Assembly (NCBI GenBank): GCA_049653005.1
Contig: JBASFL010000073.1
Location: 1 to 38,864, forward strand
DNA: 38,864 nt
Reading direction: 5' to 3'
Origin: UBA2334 sp049653005
GTDB lineage: Bacteria; Pseudomonadota; Gammaproteobacteria; Burkholderiales; Burkholderiaceae_C
Part shown: positions 23,170 through 31,377 of the stretch, piece by piece
Layout of the letters: each line of letters starts with the position of its first letter
How positions within the stretch are numbered: position 1 is the first letter of the stretch
Notes under the pieces: model-generated
Told to the model about the DNA's origin: nothing
Databases searched by the model: none
Seen by the model: only the letters and a program-made list of their open reading frames with translations
Made by a program: the position numbers and the translations under genes

Positions 23170-25605
23170 TCAGCGCTTGAGCCCCTGCAACTTGGCAAAC
23201 GCCGACGCCATGGCCGAGCCTTGGGGCTGTGCGGCCGGGGCGTGGCGGCCACTGTCGTGCCCACGGCCGCGCCCGGCGGGCTCGAAGCGGTTGTCGCGCG
23301 GGGCGTCTTTGCCATCCTTGCGTTGGGGGGCGGCGTCCAGCTTCATGGACAGGCCGATGCGCTTGCGCGCCACGTCCACCTCCATGACCTTCACGCGCAC
23401 GATGTCGCCGGTTTTGACCACCTCGCGCGCGTCGGTCACAAACTTGTGGCTGAGCTGGCTGACGTGCACCAGCCCGTCCTGGTGCACGCCCAGGTCAATG
23501 AACGCGCCGAATTGCGCCACGTTGCTGACCGTGCCCTCCAGCACCATACCTTCGCGCAGGTCTTTGATGTCGTCCACGCCGTCGTTGAAGCGGGCCACCT
23601 TGAAGTCGGGGCGCGGGTCACGGCCGGGTTTTTCCAGCTCGGCCATGATGTCTTTGACGGTGATGACACCGAATTTGTCGTTGGCAAACAGCTCGGGTTT
23701 CAGGGTTTTGAGCATGTCGACCCGGCCCATCAGCTCGGCCACGGGTTTGCCGGTGGTGGCCATGATTTTTTCCACCACGGGGTAGGTTTCGGGGTGTACG
23801 CCGGTCATGTCCAGCGGGTTGTCGCCGCCGCGAATGCGCAAAAAGCCCGCGCTTTGTTCGAAGGTTTTGGCGCCCAGGCCGCTGACTTCCATCAACTGCT
23901 TGCGGGTTTTGAAGGCACCATTGGCCTCGCGCCAGCGCACCACGGCCTTGGCCACCGTGCCGCTGAGGCCCGACACGCGCGCCAGCAAGGGGGCGCTGGC
24001 GGTGTTCAGGTCAACACCCACGGCGTTCACGCAGTCTTCCACCACAGCTTCCAGCGTGCGGGCCAGTTCGCTCTGGTTCACGTCGTGCTGGTATTGGCCC
24101 ACGCCAATGCTTTTGGGGTCGATCTTCACCAGCTCGGCCAGGGGGTCTTGCAGGCGGCGGGCGATGCTGGCCGCGCCGCGAAGGCTCACGTCCACGTCGG
24201 GCATTTCTTGCGATGCAAATTCGCTGGCGCTGTAGACGGAGGCGCCCGCCTCGCTGACCACCACCTTTTCCAGCGGTTTGCCTTCAGGGGCCGCACCAGC
24301 GCCTGCCAGCAGCTTCATCAAGTCGGCGGCCAGTTTGTCGGTTTCGCGGCTGGCGGTGCCGTTGCCAATGGCAATCAGGTTCACGCCGTGTTTCTGGCAC
24401 AGCTTGGCCAGCGTGTGCAGGCTGCCTTCCCAGTCGCGGCGTGGCTCGTGCGGGTAGACGGTACTGGTGTCCACCAGCTTGCCGGTGGCATCGACCACGG
24501 CCACCTTCACGCCGGTGCGGATGCCGGGGTCCAGCCCCAGCACCACGCGTGGGCCGGCGGGGGCGGCCAGCAGCAGGTCGCGCAGGTTGTCGGCAAACAC
24601 CTTGATGGCGGTTGCCTCGGCCCCTTCGCGCAGGCGGGCAAACAGGTCGCGCTCGGTGGACAGGCTGAGTTTCACGCGCCACGCCCAGGCCACGCATTTG
24701 CGCAGCAGGTCGTCGGCCGCCCTGCCCTTGTGGCCCCAACCCAGGTGGTGGGCAATCTTGCCCTCTGCCATGCTGGGCACAGCGGCTGATTTTTGTGTAG
24801 CTGAAACACCAGCACCGGCAAGCGCTGGGGCCTGTTTTTGCTCAAAATTGGGGGCAAGGTCAGGTGGCAGCAACTTCACATCGAGTATTTCCAGCCCACG
24901 TCCCCGGAACACGGCCAGGGCGCGGTGCGAGGGCACGCGGCCCAGGGGTTCGTCGTAGTCGAAGTAGTCGCGGAACTTGGCCACGTCGGGGTGGTTTTCG
25001 TCTTTGCCGGGGGCCAGCTGGCTGCGCAGCAGGCCGTCGCTCCACAGCCACTCGCGCAGCTTTTGCACCAGCACGGCGTCTTCGGCCCAGCGTTCGCTGA
25101 GGATGTCGCGCACACCGTCAAGCACGGCCTGGGGGGTGGAAAAGTCGGTGCCCTCGGGCGTGCCCACCGGTTTCAAGTAGGCCTGCGCTTCGTCCACCGG
25201 GTTGAGCGCGGGGTTGGCCAGCAGCGCGTCGGCCAGGGGTTCAATACCCGCCTCGCAGGCCATCATGCCTTTGGTGCGGCGCTTGGGTTTGTAGGGCAGG
25301 TACAGGTCTTCCAGCTCTTGCTTGGTGGGCGCGGCCTCGATGGCGGCGCGCAAAGCGGGGGTGAGCTTGCCTTGCTCGGCAATGCTTTTCAGCACGGCCT
25401 CGCGGCGGTCGGTCAGCTCGCGCAGGTAGGCCAGGCGGGTGTCGAGCTCGCGCAGCTGGATGTCGTCCAGCCCGCCGGTGGCCTCTTTGCGGTAACGGGC
25501 AATGAAGGGCACGGTGGCCCCGCCGTCCAGCAACTCCACGGCCGCCAGCACCTGGGCGGCTTTCACGTTCAACTCTTGGGCAATCTGGGCAACGATGGGG
25601 GTCAT
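23170..25605 (-). CDS. tex: Tex family RNA-binding transcription accessory protein
   Basis: Tex is a cytoplasmic nucleic-acid-binding protein related to eukaryotic Spt6. The 811-residue product has the helical N-terminal region (YRKEATGGLDDIQLRELD), a YqgF RNase-H-like domain (VVLGLDPGIRTGVKVAVVDA), a helix-hairpin-helix pair (VGVDLNTASAPLLARVSGLS), and a C-terminal S1 domain (GMVLEGTVSNVAQFGAFIDL) with a basic tail. The ATG at 25605 is preferred over the TTG three codons upstream. Residues about 258-270, in a low-complexity stretch rich in Ala, Gln and Ser, are encoded by a copy of the dispersed repeat, suggesting in-frame insertion in a tolerated linker. Confidence 0.95.
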   Translation of the reverse strand: MTPIVAQIAQELNVKAAQVLAAVELLDGGATVPFIARYRKEATGGLDDIQLRELDTRLAYLRELTDRREAVLKSIAEQGKLTPALRAAIEAAPTKQELEDLYLPYKPKRRTKGMMACEAGIEPLADALLANPALNPVDEAQAYLKPVGTPEGTDFSTPQAVLDGVRDILSERWAEDAVLVQKLREWLWSDGLLRSQLAPGKDENHPDVAKFRDYFDYDEPLGRVPSHRALAVFRGRGLEILDVKLLPPDLAPNFEQKQAPALAGAGVSATQKSAAVPSMAEGKIAHHLGWGHKGRAADDLLRKCVAWAWRVKLSLSTERDLFARLREGAEATAIKVFADNLRDLLLAAPAGPRVVLGLDPGIRTGVKVAVVDATGKLVDTSTVYPHEPRRDWEGSLHTLAKLCQKHGVNLIAIGNGTASRETDKLAADLMKLLAGAGAAPEGKPLEKVVVSEAGASVYSASEFASQEMPDVDVSLRGAASIARRLQDPLAELVKIDPKSIGVGQYQHDVNQSELARTLEAVVEDCVNAVGVDLNTASAPLLARVSGLSGTVAKAVVRWREANGAFKTRKQLMEVSGLGAKTFEQSAGFLRIRGGDNPLDMTGVHPETYPVVEKIMATTGKPVAELMGRVDMLKTLKPELFANDKFGVITVKDIMAELEKPGRDPRPDFKVARFNDGVDDIKDLREGMVLEGTVSNVAQFGAFIDLGVHQDGLVHVSQLSHKFVTDAREVVKTGDIVRVKVMEVDVARKRIGLSMKLDAAPQRKDGKDAPRDNRFEPAGRGRGHDSGRHAPAAQPQGSAMASAFAKLQGLKR
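24797..24832 (+). repeat. Dispersed repeat copy F, inside tex
   Basis: The plus strand reads GTAGCTGAAACACCAGCACC, then GGCAAGCGCTGGGGCC. TAGCTGAA and CAAGCGCTGGGGCC match copies C and G at the same spacing. It encodes about 13 residues of a low-complexity linker in Tex without breaking the frame. Confidence 0.7.
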
Positions 25606-25682
25606 GGGGGGCAAAGAAAACGCGGGGGCCGCTGAAGGGCGGGCAGTTTGCCACAGGCGTTTTGGGGGGGTGGATGCCGTTC

Positions 25683-25750
25683 GCCATTAATTGATATATA
25701 TGCCATTAACTATCAAATATGATTCACTCCTATAAATTAATCAATTTGAT
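25683..25750. promoter_or_regulatory. AT-rich divergent promoter region with direct and inverted repeats
   Basis: Between tex and the sensor kinase about 70 bases are only some 24 percent GC. GCCATTAA is repeated directly at 25683-25690 and 25702-25709 (19-base period). AATTGAT at 25689-25695 has its complement ATCAATT at 25740-25746, TTGATA at 25691 faces TATCAA at 25711, and TCAATTTGA at 25741-25749 is a small palindrome. TATAAA at 25731 could be a -10 for the kinase gene. Binding by a regulator or nucleoid protein is likely. Confidence 0.5.
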
Positions 25751-25767
25751 TCCGGGAGCGTCGTGCG

Positions 25768-27609
25768 ATGTTTCATTTGCCCACACTGATTTTTGCCACC
25801 GCGGTGTGTTCGCTGGGGTTCACGGTGGCCATGGTGATGCTGCGGCGGCTGGTGCCCCAGGAAACGGCGCTGACGCATTGGGCGGGGTCTTCACTGCTGT
25901 TTTTGACGGCCGTGGGCTTGCACACACAGCGTGGGCACTGGCCCGACGAACTGACCTGGCTGCTGTCCAACACGCTGCTGGTGGTGGGCACGGCACTGGG
26001 CTGGTCGGGTGCGCGGGCGCTGCGGGGCGCAGTGCAGTGGCCCAAAGGGCTGCCTGTGGTGGTGGGCGTGTTTGTGGCACTGAACCTGGCCCTGCACCTG
26101 TGGTGGCGGCAAGACCAGCCGCGCATGGTGTTGCTGTCGCTGACCCTGGCCGTGTGCTTGGGCGGCGCTGCGCGTGAGTTCTGGCGGTTGAGCCAACAAC
26201 GGCTCACGTTCACCGTGCGCGCCACCAGCGTGGTGTACGCCCTGGGAAGCGCGCTGTTCGTGGTGCGGGCTTTGGGGTCAGACGGCGCGGCCCTTCAACC
26301 CGACGCCATGGCGCAAAAAGGCTGGCTGTATTTGATGCCTTACACCTTTGCCATGCTGTTCATCAACTGGTCCACCGTGGCGGTGGCCGTCATCGTGGGC
26401 GACAAACTGGTGCAAGGTTTGTCTGCCGCGCTGCGCAAAGCGCAAGACAGCGACCGGGCCAAATCGGCCTTCCTGGCCAGCGTGACCCATGAATGGCGCA
26501 CGCCCCTGAACGCCATTTCGGGCTTTGCCCAACTCATCACCAACGACGAGCACACGCCGCGCGAAGCCCGGCAGTCTGCGGCACTGATCCACACGGCGGG
26601 CAGCCAGTTGCTGGATGTGGTGAACGACCTGATCGACCTGCGGGCGCTGCAAGACGGCACGCTGACGCTGAAGTTTCAAATAAGCCACCTGCAACCCATG
26701 GTGGACCAGGCCCTGGACGGCTTGCGCCCCGTGGCCCAGCAACTGGGCATCACCCTGGAGGCGGAAGGCGCGGCCACCAATCCCAGCGTGTGGGTGGACC
26801 CCGACCGCTTCAAACAGGTGCTGACCAACCTGCTGAGCAATGCCATCAAGTTCAACCGGCCCAACGCGGTGGCGCGGGTGCATTGGGAAGACGACGGGCA
26901 GTCGGTGTACCTGTCGGTGTCAGACGCCGGGGCGGGCATTCCCGAGGCCTTGCACCACCGCGTGTTCACGCCTTTTGACCGGTTGGGCGCCGAATCGGGC
27001 GACATCGCTGGCACGGGTGTGGGCCTGGCCATCAGCCAGCGATTGGTGCAACGCATGGGTGGCACCATGGGTTTTCGAAGCCAGCCGGGTGAAGGCAGCA
27101 CGTTTTGGGTGAGCTTTCCGGTGGCGCTGCTGGTGAAAGGCGAGGTGGTGCTGCAAACAGGCCACAGCGCACACACAGGCCCCCACACCGACTACCCGTC
27201 AACCGTGCCCGTGCACCAACAGCCACCGGCCATCCCGGCTGGCAAACAAGTGCTGTATGTGGAAGACAACCCCGTCAACCAGAAGCTGGTTCGGGCGGTG
27301 TTCCACAAACAACTGGGCATTGACGTGTCGGTGGCCGCCACCGCAGAGGAGGGCATTTCGCTGGCCCAACGGCAACCGCCCCACTTGATTTTGATGGACC
27401 TCAATTTGCCGGGCATGGACGGCTACCAGGCGCTGAAAGCCCTTCGGGCAGACCCACTCACCCGGCACATTCCGGTCATGGCGGTGACCGCGCAGTCGCG
27501 CCCCGAAGACCTGGAGCGGGGCCGTGCGGCTGGGTTCGACGCGTACATCACCAAACCGCTGAAACTGGGCAACCTGATTTCGCTGGCCATGCAACTGATC
27601 AAGCGGTAG
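25768..27609 (+). CDS. Hybrid sensor histidine kinase/response regulator
   Basis: The 613-residue protein starts with an unrecognised membrane sensor of about six or seven helices (residues 1-210). A HisKA domain follows with the phospho-acceptor His241 in VTHEWRTPLNAIS; Trp stands where Leu is usual. The ATPase domain has the N box NLLSNAIKFN, the G1 box DAGAGIPE and the G2 box GTGVGLAIS. A linker rich in His and Pro leads to a C-terminal receiver domain: VEDNPVNQKL, phospho-acceptor Asp544 in LMDLNLPGMDG, and the switch lysine in YITKPLK. It should pass phosphate internally from His241 to Asp544. No separate partner regulator is adjacent; the PAS-GGDEF gene 33 bases downstream is a possible output. 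Confidence 0.93.
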   Translation: MFHLPTLIFATAVCSLGFTVAMVMLRRLVPQETALTHWAGSSLLFLTAVGLHTQRGHWPDELTWLLSNTLLVVGTALGWSGARALRGAVQWPKGLPVVVGVFVALNLALHLWWRQDQPRMVLLSLTLAVCLGGAAREFWRLSQQRLTFTVRATSVVYALGSALFVVRALGSDGAALQPDAMAQKGWLYLMPYTFAMLFINWSTVAVAVIVGDKLVQGLSAALRKAQDSDRAKSAFLASVTHEWRTPLNAISGFAQLITNDEHTPREARQSAALIHTAGSQLLDVVNDLIDLRALQDGTLTLKFQISHLQPMVDQALDGLRPVAQQLGITLEAEGAATNPSVWVDPDRFKQVLTNLLSNAIKFNRPNAVARVHWEDDGQSVYLSVSDAGAGIPEALHHRVFTPFDRLGAESGDIAGTGVGLAISQRLVQRMGGTMGFRSQPGEGSTFWVSFPVALLVKGEVVLQTGHSAHTGPHTDYPSTVPVHQQPPAIPAGKQVLYVEDNPVNQKLVRAVFHKQLGIDVSVAATAEEGISLAQRQPPHLILMDLNLPGMDGYQALKALRADPLTRHIPVMAVTAQSRPEDLERGRAAGFDAYITKPLKLGNLISLAMQLIKR

Positions 27610-27624
27610 GCGTGGCCGGCTGGA

Positions 27625-27640
27625 GGCCAGTAAACTGGCC
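27625..27640. promoter_or_regulatory. Perfect 16-base palindrome just before the PAS-GGDEF gene
   Basis: GGCCAGT-AA-ACTGGCC has perfect 7-base arms and ends two bases before the ATG at 27643. It may be an operator or an RNA hairpin that limits access to the start codon; no ribosome binding site is seen. TAAACT within it is a possible weak -10. Confidence 0.45.
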
Positions 27641-27642
27641 CT

Positions 27643-28959
27643 ATGTCCGAGACAACACACCCATCAAGGTTTGGCATTGAACAATTGAGGGCCATTTTTG
27701 ACGCGGTGCCCGACAGCCTTTTTCTGATCGACCCCGACACGTCCAACATCCTGTTTTGCAACCGGGCCGCGCACCGGGACTTGGGGTACGAAGCCGACGA
27801 AATTTTGGGCCATTCGGTGCTCAGCCTGCAAAAAGACGTGACCGGCCTGCCCGCCTGGGAGCTGATAGCCGGCGAAATCCGCAAAACCAACCCCTACGTG
27901 TTTGTGGGCCGCCACCGGCACAAACTGGGCCACGAAATCAGCGTGGAGGTGCACACCAACACCTTTGAGCTGGAGGGCCGCAGCTATTTTTTGTCTTCGG
28001 CACGCGACATCACACAACGCACCCAACTGGCCAGCGACATGCTGGACCGCGACGCCCATGTGCGTTTTGCACTGAACGAAGCGTCTGACGGGCTGTGGGA
28101 CTGGGCGGTGCAAACCCAAGAGGTGTTTTTCAGCCCCCAGCTCAAACGCATGCTGGGCTATGGCCCCCACGAAATGGAGCCCACGCTCGAAGCATGGTCG
28201 GCCAACGTGCACCCAGACGACAAGGCCCGCGTGTTTTTGGCGCTGGAGCAGCACCTGAAAGGACAGCGCGAGAGGTTCGAGGCCCAATACCGCCTGAAAA
28301 ACCGCAACGGGCACTACCTGTGGGTGAACGACCGGGGCCGCGTGTGCGAACGCGATGCCCAAGGCCAACCCCTGCGGGTGGTGGGCATGGTGCAAAACAT
28401 CACCGACCAGAAAAACCTGGAGCTGCACCTGCAAGAGCTGGCCAGCCACGACGGCCTGACCGGTCTGCGCAACCGCCGCGAAAGCGAACTGGCCATGGAC
28501 AACCTGCTGCGCACCTGCCAGCGGCTGAACGCCCCCCTGGGGGTGTGCCTGTTTGACCTGGACGAATTCAAACGCGTGAACGACCAACACGGCCACCTGG
28601 TGGGCGACCAGGTGCTGACCCGCGTGGCCCAGCACGTGGCGGGCGCGGCCCGCGCGTCTGACCAGTTGTTCCGCTGGGGGGGTGAGGAGTTTTTGCTGCT
28701 GTGCCCGGGCACCAGCAAAGCGCAGCTGAAGCACCTGGCAGACAAGCTGCGCGGCGACATGGCGCACATCGATTGGTCAGACCTGCCCGGCGTGGGGCCC
28801 ATCACCGCCAGCTTTGGGCTGGCCGTGATGCCCGACGATGGCACCACAGCCCACGCCCTGTTGCTGGCCGCAGACACCGCGCTGTACCGGGCAAAAGCCG
28901 AGGGGCGCAACCGGGTGGTGCTGTCGGTCGAGGCCTTGCAAGCGCCTTCGGCCCTTTGA
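27643..28959 (+). CDS. PAS-PAS-GGDEF diguanylate cyclase
   Basis: This 438-residue cytoplasmic protein has two PAS sensor domains, about residues 12-120 (AVPDSLFLIDPDTSNILFCN) and 135-265 (WDWAVQTQEVFFSPQLKRML, the PAS_3 type). A GGDEF domain follows, with HDGLTGLRNRRE, FDLDEFKRVNDQHGH and the active site GGEEF (346-350). An RxxD inhibitory site (RASD) stands five residues before it. All catalytic motifs are intact, so it should make c-di-GMP. It follows the hybrid kinase gene by 33 bases and a perfect palindrome covers its start region. The ligand of the PAS domains is unknown. Confidence 0.93.
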   Translation: MSETTHPSRFGIEQLRAIFDAVPDSLFLIDPDTSNILFCNRAAHRDLGYEADEILGHSVLSLQKDVTGLPAWELIAGEIRKTNPYVFVGRHRHKLGHEISVEVHTNTFELEGRSYFLSSARDITQRTQLASDMLDRDAHVRFALNEASDGLWDWAVQTQEVFFSPQLKRMLGYGPHEMEPTLEAWSANVHPDDKARVFLALEQHLKGQRERFEAQYRLKNRNGHYLWVNDRGRVCERDAQGQPLRVVGMVQNITDQKNLELHLQELASHDGLTGLRNRRESELAMDNLLRTCQRLNAPLGVCLFDLDEFKRVNDQHGHLVGDQVLTRVAQHVAGAARASDQLFRWGGEEFLLLCPGTSKAQLKHLADKLRGDMAHIDWSDLPGVGPITASFGLAVMPDDGTTAHALLLAADTALYRAKAEGRNRVVLSVEALQAPSAL

Positions 28960-28981
28960 CGCAACCCGCTGCGGCAGGCCC

Positions 28982-29884
28982 TCAGCCCCTGAGCGCGGCC
29001 TTCAGCCTGACGCCCACCTCGGGCCGCTCGGCAAACGGGTCGCCGGGGTTGTGGCCGTCCACAATGGCTTGCATGCGTTGGGCCACGTTGCCCAGTGCCT
29101 GGGGGTGGCTGTAGATGTAGAAGCGGTTGGTGGCAACGGACTCAAACACCAGCGCCGCCACGTCGGCCGCAGACACTTTGCCACTGCCCACGGCTTTGTC
29201 GGTCATGGCCTGGCCGATCAGCTGGCTTTGGGTGGGTTTTTCGGCGGCCAATTCAGCGGGCCGGTTGCGGTGGCTCTGGCCAATGCCGGTGGGCACGAAA
29301 TAAGGGCACAACACGCTGGCACCCACTTGGTCCGTGACCAAGCCCAGGTCTTGGTACAGCGTTTCGGTCAGCGCCACCACCGCGTGTTTGCTGACGTTGT
29401 ACACACCCATGTTGGGCGGCGTCAGCAGCCCGGCCATGCTGGCGGTGTTGACGATGTGGCCCTGCCAAGCCGGGTCGGCCTTGGCGGCGGCCAGCATGTG
29501 GGGGGTGAAGCAGCGCACGCCGTGGATGACGCCCCACAGGTTCACGCCCAGCACCCATTCCCAATCGGCCACCGAGTTTTCCCACACCAGGCCACCGCTG
29601 CCCACACCCGCGTTGTTGAACACGAAATGGGGCGCACCGAAACGGGCCACCACCTCGGCGGCCAGGGCGTCCATGGCGTCGGCGCTGGCCACGTCAACCT
29701 TGCGTGCCAGAACGGGCACGCCGGTGGCCGACAACTCGGCTTCTGCCGCCGCCAAGGCATCGGCCTGCACGTCCACCAGCACCAGGTTCATGCCGCGCGC
29801 GGCGGCGATGCGGGCGCACTCCAGGCCAAAACCCGAACCGGCCCCGGTCAGCACGGCGGTTTTGCCGGCGAAGTTTGAAATCAT
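28982..29884 (-). CDS. Short-chain dehydrogenase/reductase
   Basis: The 300-residue classical SDR binds NAD(P) through TGAGSGFGLECAR (residues 13-25). NNAGVGSGGLVWENS and the catalytic pair in YNVSKHAVVALTE (Tyr and Lys, YxxxK) follow. The acidic residue in LVLVDVQADAL suggests a preference for NAD. The frame is open to 30022, but the ATG at 29884 follows GGAGACA and starts the conserved Rossmann fold. The long C-terminal part (NRFYIYSHPQALGNVAQRMQ) is of the type found in cell-metabolite SDRs of this order. It is the last gene of a leftward set of small-molecule enzymes. Confidence 0.92.
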   Translation of the reverse strand: MISNFAGKTAVLTGAGSGFGLECARIAAARGMNLVLVDVQADALAAAEAELSATGVPVLARKVDVASADAMDALAAEVVARFGAPHFVFNNAGVGSGGLVWENSVADWEWVLGVNLWGVIHGVRCFTPHMLAAAKADPAWQGHIVNTASMAGLLTPPNMGVYNVSKHAVVALTETLYQDLGLVTDQVGASVLCPYFVPTGIGQSHRNRPAELAAEKPTQSQLIGQAMTDKAVGSGKVSAADVAALVFESVATNRFYIYSHPQALGNVAQRMQAIVDGHNPGDPFAERPEVGVRLKAALRG

Positions 29885-29912
29885 GGTTGTCTCCGTTTTT
29901 GTCAAAAGGCCG

Positions 29913-30377
29913 TCAAGGGCGCCGCATTTCCACGTGGGGAATGCCGTCTTCGACGTAGCCCGGGCCGTCGGCCACAAAGCCGTGCTGGGCGTAAAACGCT
30001 TGCAAATGGGCCTGCGCCCCAATGCGGATGGGCTGCGACCCCCACAGCGCGGTGAGTGCGGTGCAGGCCTGGGCCATCAATTCGTGCCCCAGCGCCCTGC
30101 CCCGCCCGGCGGGCGCGGTGACCACACGGCCCACGCTGGATTCGGCAAATGCCAGGCCCTTCGGCACCAGGCGTGCGTAGGCCAGCAACTGGCCGTTGGC
30201 ATCCTGGCCCAGCAGGTGGTGGCAGGCAGGGTCGAGGCCGTCCATGTCTTGAAACACGCAGTGCTGCTCGACCACAAACACGGCCGAGCGCAACTGCAAC
30301 ACGGCGTACAGCTCGGCCACGCCCAAGCCCTCAAAGGGCAGGCAGCGCCAGTGCAGCGGGGTGCTGGCCACGCTCAA
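29913..30377 (-). CDS. GNAT acetyltransferase, ElaA type
   Basis: The 154-residue protein matches the ElaA branch of GNAT enzymes: LYAVLQLRSAVFVVEQHCVF with QDMDGLDPACHHLLG, then RLVPKGLAFAESSVGRVVTA and the acetyl-CoA loop AGRGRALGHELM. The end, AFYAQHGFVADGPGYVEDGI, followed by PHVEM, is diagnostic. The acceptor substrate of ElaA proteins is unknown. It overlaps the GST gene by four bases (ATGA), which suggests coupled translation. Confidence 0.9.
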   Translation of the reverse strand: MSVASTPLHWRCLPFEGLGVAELYAVLQLRSAVFVVEQHCVFQDMDGLDPACHHLLGQDANGQLLAYARLVPKGLAFAESSVGRVVTAPAGRGRALGHELMAQACTALTALWGSQPIRIGAQAHLQAFYAQHGFVADGPGYVEDGIPHVEMRRP

Positions 30378-31366
30378 GCGGCCGCCTTCAGCACGTAGCC
30401 CACGCGGGGAAAGTGCACACGCACGGTGCCTGCGCGCCCGTCTTGGCGCTCCAGCGCGTAACGGGTGCGGGTGGCGGCCAGCAGCGTGCCTTCGGTGACT
30501 TCGGGGCCGAAGCTCTCGGCGGCCACGGTCACGCGGCTGCCCAGCGGCACACCGTGGTCGTTTTGGAACGGCTCGTCTGCCCCGAAGATTTCATGGTCAA
30601 AACGGGCCCCAGCGCTTGATGCGCTTGCACTTTCAGCTATGGCCTCTGCACTGCTGCTTTTCTCCATCTGGCCGTGGCCAATGGCTTTCATGCGGGCCAG
30701 CCAGTCGCCCACGGCGGGCGTGGCGTCCAGTATGTGGGCCACTGCGGGCACGCGGTTTTGGGTGAACCAGATGGGGTGGTAGGCCGCAAAGTCGGCCAGG
30801 CTGGGGGCCGTGCCCAGCAGGTACGGGGCGTCGCTGCCCGCCACAGATGCCTCGTGCAGCATGTCGGCCAGGCGGCGCAAAAAGCTTTTGTAGGCGCTGG
30901 TGGCGTCGGTGGGGCGCACACGGGTCATGCCGGTGGACATGGCGGCGCGGTCGGCGCCAAAGGCTTTCACGGCCTCGGGCGGTGCGCCTTCAAACAACTG
31001 TTGCATGCCCGCTGGCTGGAAGTTGTAGCCCATGGCCACCCAAAACAGCTGGTGGTCGGCCCACTGGGCCACGATGCGGTTGAGCCCCCGCTGGCCCTGC
31101 GGGAAAAACCCGGGGGCGGCGGGTGCGGGGGCCATGTGTTCCAGCACATCGGCAATCAAGCCGGTGTCGCAAAACACGTCGTTGCCCACTTGCAAAAACG
31201 GGGTTTTGCGGTAGCCGCCGGTCAGGGCCACCACGTCGGGCTTCGGCATGAGCGAAGGCACGATGACCGATTTCCAGGTCAGCCGCTTGTGCCCCAGCAT
31301 CAGCCGCGCCTTTTCGGCAAACGGCGACATGGGGTAATGGTGCAGGTAGGGGGTGGGCAAAGCCAT
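30374..31366 (-). CDS. Glutathione S-transferase family protein
   Basis: The 330-residue protein starts with a thioredoxin-like GST N-terminal domain (LHHYPMSPFAEKARLMLGHK, and later YRKTPFLQVGNDVFCDT for glutathione binding). A helical C-terminal domain runs to about residue 235, and an extra C-terminal domain of strands (EGTLLAATRTRYALERQDGR) follows. Between the last two lies a Ser/Ala-rich stretch (SSSAEAIAESASASSAG) encoded by the dispersed repeat at 30605-30640. The family is longer than standard GSTs (about 200 residues). The substrate is unknown. The ElaA-type gene overlaps its 3' end. Confidence 0.88.
   Translation of the reverse strand: MALPTPYLHHYPMSPFAEKARLMLGHKRLTWKSVIVPSLMPKPDVVALTGGYRKTPFLQVGNDVFCDTGLIADVLEHMAPAPAAPGFFPQGQRGLNRIVAQWADHQLFWVAMGYNFQPAGMQQLFEGAPPEAVKAFGADRAAMSTGMTRVRPTDATSAYKSFLRRLADMLHEASVAGSDAPYLLGTAPSLADFAAYHPIWFTQNRVPAVAHILDATPAVGDWLARMKAIGHGQMEKSSSAEAIAESASASSAGARFDHEIFGADEPFQNDHGVPLGSRVTVAAESFGPEVTEGTLLAATRTRYALERQDGRAGTVRVHFPRVGYVLKAAA
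30605..30640 (-). repeat. Dispersed repeat copy G, inside the GST gene
   Basis: On the minus strand the copy reads ATAGCTGAAAGTGCAAGCGC, then ATCAAGCGCTGGGGCC. It matches copy F at both ends and copy C at ATAGCTGAA-GTGC. The reading frame stays open through it and yields the low-complexity ASASSAG linker at about residues 243-254. Confidence 0.7.
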
Positions 31367-31377
31367 GGCGCGCTCCT

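Noticed and set aside
23173..23190. CAAGCGCTG overlapping the tex stop as another repeat copy.
   Set aside because: Only the core matches; neither the ATAGCTGAA end nor the GGC-T end is present.
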